This document shows positions 42,406 through 56,487 of a DNA stretch of 64,000 bases, piece by piece (positions within the stretch are counted from its first letter, which is position 1; every line of letters begins with the position of its first letter). The notes under the pieces are model-generated. The model saw nothing but the letters and a program-made list of their open reading frames with translations. It was not told the DNA's origin and searched no databases. This stretch comes from Erythrobasidium yunnanense (taxonomy: Eukaryota; Basidiomycota; Cystobasidiomycetes; Erythrobasidiales; Erythrobasidiaceae), in NCBI GenBank assembly GCA_001600175.1, contig BCJC01000001.1, positions 4,449,652 to 4,513,651 of the forward strand, in the 5' to 3' direction. The position numbers and the translations under genes are program-made.

Positions 42406-44711
42406 CTATGTACGGACTAAAGCGTTAACGACATGCCCGACTTTCATGGCCTTCAGGTCGGTATATGTCTGTCCTGTACCGATGAAGAAGATAGGTTGCC
42501 CCGTCACGTATGTCATACTGAGTGCAGCTCCGACCTGCTCAACGAGCTCTTGTCAGTATCTCTCCATAGCCTGATAATCAAGGCCGGATTGCTCACCTTG
42601 TCGTCGATGATATCCATCTTGGTCAGGATCATTCCGTCGATGCCTCGTGCTTTGGCATTGCTGACTCCGGAAAAGTCGCGCAGAGAGCGATTGAACTTTG
42701 TCAATTGGTCGACAGCTTCGTTACCCACGACAGCCTCTCCGACAAACAGGATCTTGTCGGGGTTGTTGACAGAGACGAGCTAGATAAAGAAGTTCCTATC
42801 AGTATTTGATAGTGTAATCATCGAGCGGCGGACATGCCTTTGCTAGAGCTCGCATCAAAGGCTCATTGTCCTGCATTCGGCCGGCCGTATCGATAAGTAC
42901 CACATCAAAGCCATTCTCTTTGGCTAACGGAGCGCAACAGATTAGCCTAAGGTCTATTATAGCGATAGATGACTGCTCACCGTGCGCTATTGCATCTTTG
43001 GCGATGCCAGCTGCATCTTTACCGTAGCCTTTCTCAAAAAGCTCAATCCTGCCTTCGGCTTTCGTGTCATCGCCATATCCATCATCCGTCATGACCTTGA
43101 GCTTCCCCAAGTTTCGAACATGCACTCGAAGCTGTTCCACCGCTCCTGATCTGAAAGTATCGCATGCAGCGATGAGGACACGCAGCCTGTTCTGCAGTAG
43201 CCAGAATGCGACTTTACTGAGGTTGGTCGACTTTCCTACTCCATTCACGCCCACAAACGTTATCGTATAAGGGTTGGTAGCGGACCCTCCTGAAGCAGCG
43301 GCCTGTCTCTTGCGTGTAATGTCAAGAAGGATATCTGTGCTTGTTTTGCTCGTCAAGACCCGTGTAAGACTTGCTTCAAGCGCTCTTCTGAACTCCGCTT
43401 TCACTCCTCCATCCCCAAAGCCAGACGTCTTCTTTCCTATCAAGCTTTGCCCAACAGAGTCGCACACTTTGTCTGCGATATCTCTTGCGACATTCTTATT
43501 CATTAGATGCTCCCGCATGGCATTCAGGACTGGCTGCGCATCGGCTGACGTGATTGTCTTGCTGGTGAAGCCTGCTGACGTGCCCAATCTCGAGAAGAAA
43601 GAGGAGAATGCTGATTTACTTCCATCGGTTTTGCCATCTGATGTCGAAAGTTTGGAAGCCGCCAAAGAAGATAGAATACTGTCATCGTCTTCCCCGTTCG
43701 AGACTCCGCGCTTATCGCTGTAGTCGGCAACTTCGTAGAAGCCGTTCTGGTCTCGCTTGCCCATCGCCCTCGTATCGACAAGCGAGTCTATAGCATTGCT
43801 GTCGTCTAGCGCTGCATCTTGAGAAGAGAAGTCCAGCGAAGCCATGTCTTTCTCGCTGACTTTGCCAGAATCGTCCCATTTCCGCGCAGACTTCGAGGGT
43901 GTTGCAGATCTCTTCGGCGTGCCTTCCGTACTGTAAGCATGTCTCAGTTAGTTGCTCTGTGGACAAGAGACGGTAAATAAACGTACTCAGACGCTTCGCT
44001 TGCCGAACTCGCGCCTCCCTTCTTCCCCAACTTCGCACCCCGTGGACTCGGTGAGAGCCTTGCCTTGTTTCTAGCTTTGAGTGCAGCGATGTTTCTAGCT
44101 ATCGCCTCAGCATCCACGACCTTGCCATCGCTTGGCGAAAGAGTAGGAGTGGTTGCTCCATCAGACTCGGCTGAAGTAGCCGCATCACTCTCTAGCACGC
44201 CAGCAGGAGAGGTGCCGAGCTTCTGACCTCCTCCACGCCGTTGATTCTTGGAAGCTTCGAGCTCCAGCTCTCTGACTAGCTTGGTCACGATTGCGTCCCA
44301 GCCTTTCCACAAGCTACTCCAATCCAGAATCTGCTGTCTTCCGGCAGCTTCTGCGTTTGTGATAATTCGCACAGTGTCTCCAAACATGTTGATGAAGAGC
44401 GTCTTCATAGTTTGCAGCAACTTCTCCAAGAAACTGAGATGCAGGATCCGGGGCCAGACCACGACAAAGATGAGCCCGAGGTCATTGGCGAGTGTCCACA
44501 TCAGAGATTGACTGTCCTTATCGTATCTGCTGCATTCTCCAGCGCTGGCAGCTTGTTGCGAGCTCGAATTGCTGTCATTTAGGAGAACTTGCTGGACAAG
44601 CGAGCTGATGGCAGCGCCTTTGTCTTTGCTACTGCCGGCATTTCCATACGATTTCGTCCAGAGTACCAGACCAGAGGAGGTGCTGATGGAAATCTCGTCA
44701 AGAGCAGCCAT
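42406..44711 (-). CDS. SRP101: signal recognition particle receptor subunit alpha
   Basis: The N-terminal SRX longin-like domain (MAALDEISISTSSGLVLWTK and WPRILHLSFLEKLLQTMK) binds the beta subunit at the ER. A charged, low-complexity linker follows. The NG GTPase domain has G1 FVGVNGVGKSTNLSK, CDTFRSGAVEQL, G3 VVLIDTAGRMQDNEPL, G4 GMILTKMD, and a C-terminal FIGTGQTYTDLKAM. It docks SRP-ribosome complexes at the ER membrane. Introns lie near 43935-43985, 42900-42980, 42785-42830 and 42540-42595. The stop is at 42406-42408. Confidence 0.92.
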
Positions 44712-45068
44712 TCCCAGTCAAGTCGATAATGCAAGAAGAGATAGTCAGGAACCTAGAGAGGCAAGCTTGCAAAGATGGGCGGAAGAAAGAGTAACGAGTG
44801 GTCAATACTATCTGAAGATATCAAGTCGAATTCAAGGGAGAATGTCCGCATTCATCGTCTGTAGGCGGTCCAAGAATGTAGCTCCGGCTATAGAGAGTTT
44901 CGGACGCGCAGGGGTTACGACACGTTTCATCGCCTCTAAATGATACCGTCATCGCTAGATATGTGTACACTTGCTGAATACATCGAAAGACTGCAACTGT
45001 AGTCGATACTTACCCTCAGAGAGACAGATCTGAAGGTGGAACAACTCTATTATCGAACACAAACGCAT
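44712..45068. other. spacer between SRP receptor and Sec7 genes
   Basis: 357 bases between two minus-strand genes. It should hold the SRP receptor promoter and the Sec7 3' end. No gene was recognised. Confidence 0.5.
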
Positions 45069-48000
45069 CTACTCCTGGGTCTGCTCAGCTTCATCTCCAT
45101 TGACGGAACTCTCCACTTGGAACAGGTTGAGACACAGTCCAATGCGATGGAAGACTGGAGGTACCAAACAATCAGCCTTCTAACCTTGCCAGCATAGCTT
45201 GAAGCACGACGTACCACTTCGTACACTCTCTCGTACCTCTGAACTCATGTCTCTTGCCAGCAAGTCGACCGTCAAAGGGTAGAGCACGGAAATGTGCTCT
45301 TGTAGAACCTCATCGTCCCACGAGCAAATGCCTTGCAGGACTTCGGCTACCACGGGTGTCCAAGCTGATATATTCCGCGCTTGAGATTCAGAGTCCAATG
45401 CGATGAAGCCTTCAAGGATGTCGACTCCCAATCTGTCATACGCAAGATCAGATCAGGACTGCGGTAAATGTCTCGCGTTAGAGGTCACTTACGGCAAAAA
45501 GGCCTGTATAGTCTCTCCACGCTTAGCGACATGATCTGGCCGCGCGTCTGAGTACATCCTGAGCAGAACGTTGACGAGAGTAGCGGCGCTTGACGATTCT
45601 TGCTTGAGCAGATTCGGCAATTGCTTCATAAAGCCAACCTTCCACAAAGCCATTCGGAGGTCTTTATCCGCATTGAAGCGCTTGGCGAAGCGATATGAGT
45701 TGTCGAGCTCTGCCATCAACCGCAGCAGGTCGGCTGGCGGTATCGTCATGTAGACTTCCTCATTCTGCAGCAGTTCATGCGCCGTCTCGATGAGCAAGAG
45801 CTGTAAGACGCATTTGACAATGATTTGACGGAAGATCCGCCGTCGCTCGGTGAAGCCAAGCTGCCTTGTCGAACTGTTCGGATCAGGCGTTGAGAGGGCT
45901 GGGTTGTGAAGAGGTGTAGGATGCACGAAGCCGTTCATATTGGCTGTACGTGTATACTGTCAGCGATTGAAGCCAGTTTGTAAGAGGCTTGCCGTACCTG
46001 TGCTTTCAGACGGGCTTTCGGGAGCATCGGGATCCAGCGGCATGCGTAGGTTCTCGTCAAAGAGCTGTCCAGCTGTTGTCGTCTGGAAGAGTTGGACGAA
46101 AGTCGATACGATCTTCTCCCATAGAGGAGGGGTAAGCTTTCGGACATTTGACTCCAACAGCCGCTGCAGACACGATGTGCCTATCCGCGCCAGTGTATCG
46201 TTTTCTGTACGTTGTGAAATCAGACTACACTCTGTACGTAGGTGGACAGGTACATACCTTGGCAGATGCACTCTACTAACAGGCGAAGCAGAGGGTCCAG
46301 CATCCGAACGAGAGTATCGAAGTAGTGAGCGAAAAGATCGACCAGATCCCGAAGAGCTTGGATCATTGTCGTCGAAAGCCATACGCTCATGTCTTCGTGT
46401 GTGCTGAAGCGCGATACGTCTGACCGAGACCGCAGCACAGCAAAGATCGGGAAGAGGACTTCTTTGCAAACTGAATCCCAGAACTCGGCAGGGAACGTAT
46501 GCCCGTATCGCTTGAGAGTTTCGAACAGATAATCGAGCGCACTGTACAATGCAAAGTTAGCATAAATTCTCACCCTGTGTGCCACGGAAGTGAACATACC
46601 GCTTCCGGACCTCGAGATCCTCTCCGTTCATGATGATATCGTAGAAGCCAAAGAGAACAGGGAACCAGAAGCGTGTCATTGGGTCGTCCACTGCGCCTTC
46701 TTCGATTTTGGGCGGCCCAGCATCTGTTATCGGACATTGAGGGCTTTTGATCATCTGCGGTATGAGACCTCGTAGCATCTCTATAGCGTGTAAGCTGATT
46801 TTCTGGTATTTGCTGATCTTGCAGAAATCGGTGATGCATACGGCCAGGTCGGCGAAGGACCCATAGGTCACTATAAGCGAGAAGTGATCTCGGTTGAGGC
46901 GCTTTGCGATCTCGAAAGCCTGATTCGCCACGCGTTCTGCAAGGATTGTATGTTAGCAGAGCTAGCAATATGTGTATCTGCAAGTAGCCCACCTGTTGTG
47001 ACCTTCGACGCTGCGCAGAAGACGCCGAACATTGTACGCCAGCCTGAACGCAGGTTTTCTACCCGAGCCTGTATCATTTGTTGCATGCATTGCAGGATCA
47101 TGTCGCGCACATCTGGGTTCTTGTTGTGAACCATCGCATATTCGAAGGGTTTGAGGAAGTCTTTTTGGAAGTTGAAGTTCGTCAGTTCTTGCTTTTCCAA
47201 GAACCGCATAGCCAGCTGTCGAAGAGAGTCTAGGGCCAAGAAACTGACGTTTGCGTTGGTGTGACAGCAGACCTGAGAGGCGGACAACGATTAGCCAGTG
47301 CTCTCGGGTTATCTGGATATCATTACCTGATTGAAGTGTTCGCCTAATATTGCCCACATTTGCGCCCACTCTAATCTGATTCGACCCATATTGTAGTATG
47401 AGATCTCCACAAGCTTAGTCAGGCAGAAAACTCGAGGATGCTCAGCGCTGCCAGAGGATTGGATTTCCTCCCAAGAGATCTCGCTGAGGGAGCGTACAAA
47501 GTCGACGATAGCGCCCTGTTATGAATGGCTCACCAATCAGCGAGCATCTAGCTTGGCAGATGATCTACTCACCCCAGAAAAGGTGCTGCTAGAGCTGAAA
47601 ACTCGATCTGCAGCGTTTGTGATGTGCGAAGACATGGTTTCGTTGGCCACTTCATCAGTGGGACGGTTGGCTTTTGGCTTTAGCGAGTTTGTCCGTGAGC
47701 TAACACTGCTTGAGCTGTAGACAAAGCGATCAGACACCTAGTCGAATTGCTATACAAGCTCGACCCACTGTTTCCGGCCAACTTCAGGCACCGAGCGGGA
47801 GTCAACCCCTCTTGTAATGAGTTGGAAGCGTTCCAGTTGGCTGACGCAGATAATTACGTCTTTCCAGGACCCTTTGAGGTAGTTGCCATTGATCGCAGCG
47901 ACGTCCAGCATGCACTTGATAGCTTCTACATTCTTTGATCGCATTTGGCTGTAGTCATTCAGGAACGTATACTTCGCTAGCGTTGTGACGAAAGCATTCC

Positions 48001-51000
48001 GTTCGAGGTCCAGATCGAATAGACAGACGATCTTAATTGCTTGCCGGAAGCCTTCGAGACTGCGATCGACAAGATCGGACTCATCGCTATCTTGCAAGGG
48101 ATTCGAGATCCCGGCGAGTAGCGGCATCCAGACCACCTCGAACATCGGACGAACATGCTCTGCGTGCGATGCCGAGAAGAAGATATCGCTACTCCGTTGC
48201 TGCACTCCACCTTTGCGCTGCGATCGAACCATCGTCTTGAAAAGAGCTTCCGTCTTGTTGGCCATTCCTTCCGATTGTAACAAGTAGGCTTCGCGCTGGA
48301 AGTCCCTTCCGACACTCGATAGTGCGTTCGCTAGACCGGACCCAGCATTCTGGCCAGTGCCGGCAGCTGCTTCCACTTCGTCTTTCATTCGAATTTCGTT
48401 ATTTTGGATCTCATCGTAGATGGCACCCAGGAAGTCGTCCGGCAGGTTCTGTCCGTCGTTGATACCGCGATTATTCTTGAAGAAGTCTGCTTTGCTCATT
48501 CTACCTTTCTTGATGTTGGGCGAGTGTGCATCAGTGTTGAGCATAATTGTCGAGAAAGCAAGGATATAGGCAGTATCTAAATGCAGTTCCCAGTCAGCCA
48601 TCGAGCTGATCATGAAAGCGTGAAGCACTTACCGGCATTGGCGAAGATGGATGGATTGCCCGAGATGTAACGCTCTGCGAACTTGAGCATGTATCTGTCG
48701 ATTTTTTGCGCCTCGCCCGGCAGTCTGAACGATTGTAGGAACATGCGAAGGGCGTCGACAAAGGCCATGTTGGTGAAATCCATGAGATCAACGAAGGCGT
48801 GCATGATAGCCACACTATCGGGATCGCTGTGTTCAAGCGTGTCAGGAGATGATTCAAAGTAGTTTCGACAACAGCTCTCACCCTTCTCCAAGGTATTCAC
48901 CAATCATCGCTTTACTTAGACCGTCGGCATGGAGCAGGAAGGTAGCAATGTCTTGAGGCTGCCGAGACCTGATAAAGCCCGTCTCAAGCAAGAACTGCAC
49001 GCCTCGCTTCGGCTTGTAATTGAATTTCTTAATGCCTTCAAGGAGGGTCGTTTTCCGCAGCTTGGCAGTCTCGAAACGACCCGGATCGTCTAGCGAGCCA
49101 GGACCCGAGAACGCAGTAGAGGCTCCGTTCTGACCGTTGGTCATCTCGTAGGATCTGTCTGCGTCATCTTCGCTCTGCCGGCTATGTGTACCCTGAGAGG
49201 GTGTATCGATGCCCTGATCTGCGAGGTGTAGGCTGGAAGAGCTGCCATGTATGGCAGAAGTTGACCCATGGGTGGAAGCTGGTGATCTCCCGGCCCAGGC
49301 CACAAGAGAGCGAAGTACTGATACAAGGCACTCGAGACTTTGCCTTTTGAGCTGAGTTTCGATCGGCATGGAAGGACCAATGAGAGATGGATTGAGAGGT
49401 GGGATACTGAAGTCTGTAGTAGGCTGTCCGGAGGACACAGACAGTAGAGAAGAAGTCTGAGAAGTTGCAGGGATAGCAGGCAGGAAAGGCATTGCAGTAT
49501 TCCAGCTCGCCGTAGTTGCGGCTGAACTGTCGAGGTCTTTGCCCTCCTTCCCTTCCTTGCCAGTCGATGCGGGTGTGATGGTCGTGAATTGCGTAGTGCT
49601 GATGCGCGATATGATGTTAAGGAGCCTTTCGTAAACGTTGTCGAGCGAGGTTCGGTCGCAGTCGTAATTGATGTAGATTTCGACCAAAGCTTGAGGCTCC
49701 AAGCACAGTCGGCTGAAGATGTTGAGCAGCACCAACTTCTGCCGTACGGACGAGTTGCGCATTTCCAGTATAGGCAGAAAGATCTCGTTCATTAGGACCT
49801 CGATCTCTTTCTGTAATGCAACAGAAGTCAGTTCTTTACGTGAAGTATTCTGCAGGGCTACTGACCTTCAGCTTCGTGCGCATTCCGCTGAGTATCCGCC
49901 AGTAGATTTCGCAAGAGAGCTCAAAGACACTTAGCACCGATGAAACGGCATTCCTACTCAGGCAGAGCAGTAGATATTGCTTTACAGCTTGCACGAAGGG
50001 TATGAATTCCTTCGTCGAGGTGGAGAAGATGACGACGTTCGTGTCGATAAAGATGTGCATGTGCGCGTGCAAGATGGAGAGGATGAGGTGTAGGGACAGG
50101 AGTTTGGAGCGCATAGCATGCGACTTCATATCACGCTCGCTGAGGTGAAAGTATCAGCTACGACGTACACGGCCCAATTCGATGCAAAAAAAGCTCACCT
50201 TTCTACTCCCAGAGGCTTCATACCAAGCTTGCACAAAGCTCGGAAGACAAGATAGGCATCTTTTGTGTGCAACTCATTCAAGCTGAAGAATGGCGTAGGG
50301 GTATCTGGAGCAGGTGTACGTAGCCCATCCGGCCCATCTCTACCTTCCAAGGAAACATGAGAGGCCATGCTAGCTCTGATCATACCAAAAGCCTCAGTAT
50401 GACTCCCGACATGCATATGAGCTAGGTATCAGCACTTACAGAGTGAGCCTTTCTGGCTTTGCTGTCTCTACCGTGGCAGGGGCCTGCTCGCCTTGCTCTA
50501 CATCTGCCGACTTCTCAGATGCACTGGGCACCACAATATCTGGTAGAGCATCGCTTTTGTTGTTATTGGGCTCCGCACTTGCTTCAGCCGCCGCTTCACT
50601 ATCGGCACCATCAGCTGTCGCCGGACGGATTGTATCTGTGCTAGTCCTTGACGCATCGATAATTCCGTTCGTATCTGGTTGCTCTTCCTGCTTTACTGTT
50701 TCGGTTTCATCGGCTCTTGCATCTTCTTCGGCCGCTGCGCCATCTGCCGCTTCGCTGTTCTCGTGCACTGTTACATCTTGCTCTTCGTCATTTGATTGTG
50801 ATTGCTCGCCTCCTGCTTTTTCAGAGTCTGTACGGCTTGCTGCAGGTCTTGGGCTATTTGCATAGCTGTTCGAGCGACTCTTGCCCGATGCGCTTCGGGC
50901 AAGCTTGGCGTCTGGTCGCACGCGGGAGAATACGCTTCCCACAATCTGGTTCAGGGCACCTTGAGCGACCATCTGGTTTGTTGGCGACCGGGAGAGGAGG

Positions 51001-52103
51001 AAGATGTTGTAGACAGTCCGGACGGCTTTAAGCTAAGGCGAAACGAACAGTCAGCCACGCCTCGGCCTGACAGTAGAAAAGCTATCGCTCACCAGACTGC
51101 TCTGATGCACACTCAAACCTCGACCTTGTCCGTCTTGAAGCACCAAAGTGAGAAGGGCCTTTACGATTTGCAAGTTGACTTGATCCGGGCCGGTATTCGT
51201 TGCCGCTTGTATAGCTGCTGCAGCTGCACCTGATGGCGATTCTACGAAACACGCGCATATCGCATCCACCACAGCTTCGGATAGCTGCTCAGATTTTTGG
51301 TCGCGCGTGAAGCCCTCTTCCTGGGCATCCGATCCAAGACTCTCCTCGGAGATAGATGGAAGAGGTGGATTGAAGAAGCCGTATGAAACTAGCTTGCCGA
51401 TAGCATCGAGCGCGGTAATCATGAGCGTATTCGTCTTTGTTTCGCATGCCAGCTTGAGAGGCTCGAAGACATCCTCCCTCTTGTCCTCCGACACTCCTAC
51501 ACCAGCGCTAGGAGACTTGAGTATGTCGAGAGCCTTCTGAGCTGCTGCTCTGAGTGCAGGTATCCGCTTGGCGTCTTTCGAGTTGAGGATGGCCTCAAAC
51601 GATGATACGACCAGCACACCTTGCAGTATCGGCTTGCGATCAGTTGTTGTACTTGTGGAAGTACGCGACGAGTATGTAGTCGACGACCTTTCCATCGGAT
51701 GGGCTACTCCTTCGCGCGGCGGCGCCGTGTCGCCGTTCGCAGGCGCTTGAGCATAGGAGGGTTGTTGAGATGCAGATACAGGTCGCGAAGAGGTTGACGG
51801 TGCTGGCGCGCTCGAGCTGGCGTGCGCTTCTGAGTTCATGCCCGTTCCTGCGGCATGCACTGCGCTCGACGTCGCATTGAGGTCGACACCTTCGAGCTGG
51901 ACATCTTGAAAAGCTGCAGAATCTCGTCGACCTTGAACGTCGTCCTTGCTGGGCGTTGCTGGCGGCACCGAATTCACATCCACCTGGGTTTCTTGCGCTC
52001 CAATTCCATTCTCTTGCTGAACACTGACATCTACCGCCTGTTCCACCACCTCATGCTGATCTTCTGGCCCTTCTGGCGCTGGCAGCTCCTGCTCGTCGGC
52101 CAT
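45069..52103 (-). CDS. SEC7: Sec7/BIG-type Arf guanine-nucleotide exchange factor
   Basis: A very large protein (roughly 2,000-2,100 residues) that activates Arf GTPases at the late Golgi. Order seen: an acidic, Ser-rich N-terminus; the DCB region ([16 protein letters not shown]); a low-complexity insert; the HUS region ([25 protein letters not shown]); the catalytic Sec7 domain ([18 protein letters not shown], the glutamic finger [12 protein letters not shown] coded near 48700-48735, and [20 protein letters not shown]); then HDS regions to the tail. About a dozen short introns occur. The [12 protein letters not shown] start at 52103 is preferred, although the frame is open to 52250. Its job in Golgi traffic is compatible with, but not evidence for, a tie to the nearby glycan genes. 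Confidence 0.9.
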
Positions 52104-53682
52104 CCACTGATTCCTGTAATCCTGGGCGATTGGGCGCAGCAAAGGAGCGAAACAAGCGTGTTCCAAAGCTGCCGCTGACGACCAAGATACTACATGGTAT
52201 TCTATATGACTGTCTCTGAGCCTTCGTGGCTGTCGCACAAGACCAGTCATGCTTTGGGCGCGTCCTCAATGCGATGCGTACTGCGTACCACATCCATCCG
52301 ATCAGCTGCTGCGACAAGAGCACTACCACCACATATGTCCTTGTTGACATGAGTAAGAGCACGGGTGGTGCTCACAACAGCATCTTCTGCCTAAGCGAAC
52401 GCCTTGGGCAATCATTCAGGCCATGTACTTGTGCTGGAAGGACAGGACTCTATAGCCACACAGGGTGTCTGCCTCCATGGCAATGTCGCATACGAGCCTC
52501 CCGCTGGTGTTATCTGCGCGGGCGTGAGCGATACGATGCCATCCGAGCCCCTAAAGCTGCCGGAGGACCTGTCAGGGCCACGCTTTCTCCATACACTGTC
52601 TCCATGGAGCAACTGTTACCATTCTACCGTGCCGCAATGCCGTCTGCTCCACTGTAGGTGCACGATCAACCTGTCTGTCCAAAACTAAGCGGTACAAGCA
52701 GCAGCAAGCGCCGGAGTCAGTCTAACCGTGGCGTCCCTTGTCTTAATGCTATGTACAAGGCGGCGCTTTATCTACTTAGCCTATAGAACACGATAGAGAA
52801 TTCACAGCTGTAAAACGGACTTAGCAAGCGATACGCGAGTACGCGAGGACTGTTTTCAAGGACGCGCATATTGCTTCAGCTTGTCTTCCCTCCAGCTCAT
52901 CGCGCGAATTTGCAGAGTACTTCTTGTCTCATTTCGTCAAACTTGGACATCCTGCAATGGCTAGCCATTGCGATACCTTTCTTCGAAGTGCGCGATCCCA
53001 TATCAGCAAAGCGGCCTTTGTTCGCGACCAGCAGCATCCACACTAGCCCGACCTACCCAGGCATCTGTTCTGCAGATGCTCCCTTGGTATCCCTGCTGGA
53101 AAATCAGCTCTCTCGAACATCTTGCGATTTGTCACTGCATGAATCCGGCTTGGACAACTCGTCTTGTAACGCGCTAGACAGCTACCTGCTATATACAGCA
53201 GCTATTCACTGCCCCTCCTAGTACTGATGCCTATCGCGCCATCTTATCCAATCGTTTGTCCATACTGTCGACATGCGAACATTTTGCTGGCTGGCCTCAA
53301 CCTCGGTGCCTTGGGACACGTTTGAACGTCTCTACAATGGTAAGGGTTCCGCCGCGAGGTCGATCTTACGGTCAATGCCTGCCGACGAGAGCGAAGGAAG
53401 CTAGCGCACATGTGGGCACGACCTAGCAAAGGTTTTTCCTCAGGTGCATCAACGCGCTACCTTCAAGATAACACCCTCGATCCGCAAGTAATCCATATGC
53501 ACGTCTGAGAGACCATCGACTTGGCGCTTCTGATGCTCTTTCCTGATTGGTCCGGGTTATCTGATCAGCGATTGCACTCAGGGCCGAGCGACCGAAAATC
53601 TCTTTGAAGCCAAGCAGCTGAAATCTGCAGATTCTTGATGAACTCCTCGCTCTTGCAGTCTTACCACAGCATATAGTCGAAG
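52104..53682. promoter_or_regulatory. long divergent spacer between Sec7 and transporter genes
   Basis: 1,579 bases. It must hold both promoters. Overlapping open frames at 52226-52688 on the plus strand could form a small two- or three-exon gene (for example MRTAYHIHPISCC...), but no family is recognisable and the joins are not unique. Another open frame at 52871-53221 also matches nothing. An unidentified small gene cannot be excluded. Confidence 0.4.
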
Positions 53683-55970
53683 ATGACCAGCAACATCCAC
53701 AATCTACCAGCTGTCGGCGTGCCCGAAGAGAAGGGAGCTCTTGGGACTGATCTTCCATCTCCCGGCGAGAAAGATGTCTTCGCGAGCTTTGCCGAAGATC
53801 CAGAGATGAAGAATCTCACCCTCCTGGAACGAAAGATGGTGGTCGTCAACAGGGCGCTCAACTCATTTGGAATGGGAAGATATCAGGTCTGTCTCAGATG
53901 CACGTGATTGCGGGGCACGACGTGTCAACTGAAGCGTTACAATCATTCGTACTCTCCAGTGGTCCATCTTCTTCCTGTGCGGGTTGGGCTATCTGATCGA
54001 CCTCGCTTTCGCAAAGTAAGGGTTGGGTGCAATATAAGGGTACTCAAACAAGAACTCACTGGTGCATTTACAGGCTCTTCGGACTCATTCTTTCGCCAAT
54101 GGCCACTGAATTGAACATCTCGGCCAAGGCTCGAGGCAATCTATCTTCGTGTTTCAGTGCCGGTCTCTGTGTCGGCGCGATAACCTTCGGCATTTTGGTG
54201 GATGTCTTTGGGCGTAAATGGGCCTTCAATTCCAGTCTGTTCGTGACCTCTTTCTTTGGCCTCTTTCTTGGTGTTCCAGACAATTATACCGCCATCTGCG
54301 TCCTGGCTCTGTTCTGCGGATTGGGACTGGGAGGTGAGCGATTTCTTAAATCTAATGTGTCTAGATGCTCATATGCTGAGTTTAACCAGGCAACATCCCG
54401 ATCGATGCTACGATCGTGCTCGAGACCATTCCAGCTGTGAGTGCCCTTTTCAAGCTATATAAGTACACTTTTAATGCATGCTTCAGAGAAATCGCTGGCT
54501 TCTAGTGGTCTTGTCGGTCTTCCAGCCTCTCGGAGTTCTCTTATGCTCTCTCATCAGCTGGGGCCTTATTGTCGGTCGCGCTCTCATGCAAGGATCAATG
54601 CAAGGCACTGACTTCCTTTACCTGCAGCCATCCCGCACTTGTAATCTCAAGCTACCATCCTGCAAAGTTGTCGCAGAGGGCGTTGAATGCTGCCGAAAGG
54701 CCGATAACATGGGCTGGCGATTTTCATCATACACGATCGGAGGACTCTGCCTAACTCTCTTCATTGCTCGTTTTGTTATTTTCCGCTTCCGCGAATCGCC
54801 CAAATACCTTCTCATCAAAGGTCGCGACCAAGATGCGATCGATGTCATCCATAGCATTGCGAAGTTCAACAAGACGACGGTGGACATCAAGCTAGAGGAT
54901 TTGCAGAAGGTCGAGAGAGACTTCATCGAGACTGCCTCAGACAGTCAGGCAACATACAAGACTGAACAGCCAATCATCAAGAAGAAGCTCGCTATGTACA
55001 ATCTTTCCCACATGAAGGTGCTCTTCTCTAGCAAGAGACTAGCTTGGATCACCGTCCTCATCTTCTTTGTGAGTTGCACTCAGTAGATCTTGCAGCAAGC
55101 TGGCTGAATACAAATCCCGGCTAGATCTACATGTTTGATTACTTTGCGTTTTCTCTCGCCGGAACTTTCTTACCCACCGTAGGGCATGTCCATTCCGCTC
55201 TTCAGACCATTGCTTACTGTACATTCCTGGCCGGCAGATTCTGAGAGAGAAGGGAGCTGCCCGTGCCGTGTCTACTCGGGAGACCTACAGGAACTACATC
55301 AGTCAGTGACACACATCAAGCTTGTGCAGTTGTGGCCGCATTGGCTGACTCTCTGGTACCAGTCCAAGCATGTTCAGGTATTCCAGGTGTGGCCCTCGGA
55401 GCCGCTCTCACAGAGATCCGCGTCCTTGGCCAGAAGTGGTCCATGGCCATCACAGCTATTGGTAAGTCACCTATAGAAGCACTTGCGCCGCCCGTTGCTA
55501 CCATGCTTACATTACTTTTCGCCAGGAATGGGTGTTTCTTTGTGCCTATACGCTGTGATCAACAGCCAAGATGCGAACGTAGCCTTCAACGCACTGGAAT
55601 ACTTCTTCCAGTCCTCCTTCAACGCCATTCTGTACGGATCCGCGCCCCTGTACTTCCCGACGGCCGTCAGAGGCACTGGTGTCGGCACTGCTTCCTCTCT
55701 TGGACGCATGATTGGTATTGTGTCTCCGTAAGCCTTCACACTTAGCGAAGTAAGCCCTGGCTGACAGGTTTCATCGGCCTCAAGTCTGATTGGTGCTCAG
55801 ATATATGCTCAGGCGGATGGTCTGAACTCCATCCTATTTGTGGCAGGAGCTCCGATGGTATGGCATATTACGCTGAAGCAAGCTATCTTGCTGATAAACT
55901 CTCCTCTGCAGTTTGCGGCCGCCATCTTGTGCGCGTTCTTGCCCAACATTCGACGTGGACATACATACTA
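53683..55970 (+). CDS. MFS transporter, SVOP/SV2-like
   Basis: A twelve-helix major facilitator protein of about 550 residues. It starts at MTSNIHNLPAVGVPEEKG with an N-terminal cytosolic tail and the SVOP-type entry NRALNSFGMGRYQ. Family marks include GLCVGAITFGILVDVFGRKWAF, GLGLGGNIPIDATIVLE, RFRESPKYLLIKGRDQDAI, a charged central loop, GIPGVALGAALTEIRVLGQKW, and PLYFPTAVRGTGVGTASSLGRM. Basidiomycete and ascomycete members move small organic solutes across the plasma membrane, and this substrate is unknown. At least eight short introns are needed. Splice joins giving YI-IQACSGIPG and the C-terminal LPNIRRGHTY keep the frame. Confidence 0.82.
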
Positions 55971-56487
55971 GAGGTTCAGCACTCGGTCTTGTGCTCAGTA
56001 ACAGTAAAACGTCCCGAAGTTTTGAAAGCAGATGTAGACTGCAGTCACACGGAGGAAGGGAGATAGCGAATACAATTTTAAGTATAGGGAACAAAGGCAA
56101 GAAGCTTGTACAATAACTTCAGGAATGCGCTCCAAATACATACACGATCCGAGTGTCGGAAGTCGGTATACAAACAGAGCATTGCAAACCTCGCATAACA
56201 GGGCTCGGATCTCGTTCCGGCAGCGGCCCACAATAGTTGGCGAACTCCTGCATTGTTGCAGCATGCTACACGCTTCATTGACGCTCCTCCGTGTACGCCT
56301 ACAAGCTCGATTCTCGCCTATGTCCTATGTCAAAAGGACTGCTTACGAATGGTCGAGTGCATGAAGGGGATCGCCCACGTACTTTTCTGCTCCGGTGTCT
56401 GACAGAACTGTCTCTTTGCTGTTGTTGAGCAAGAAATAGTTCACCGAATTTGAGGTACATCAGTCTAGGAAACCAGCCCGCGCAAGC
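55971..56487. other. spacer between transporter and unknown gene
   Basis: 517 bases between two plus-strand genes, including the promoter of the next gene. Nothing was recognised. Confidence 0.45.

Noticed and set aside
52226-52688. Small gene in the Sec7-transporter spacer
   Set aside because: Several joins are possible, none gives a recognisable protein, and codon patterns are not convincing. Left as an open question in the spacer entry.
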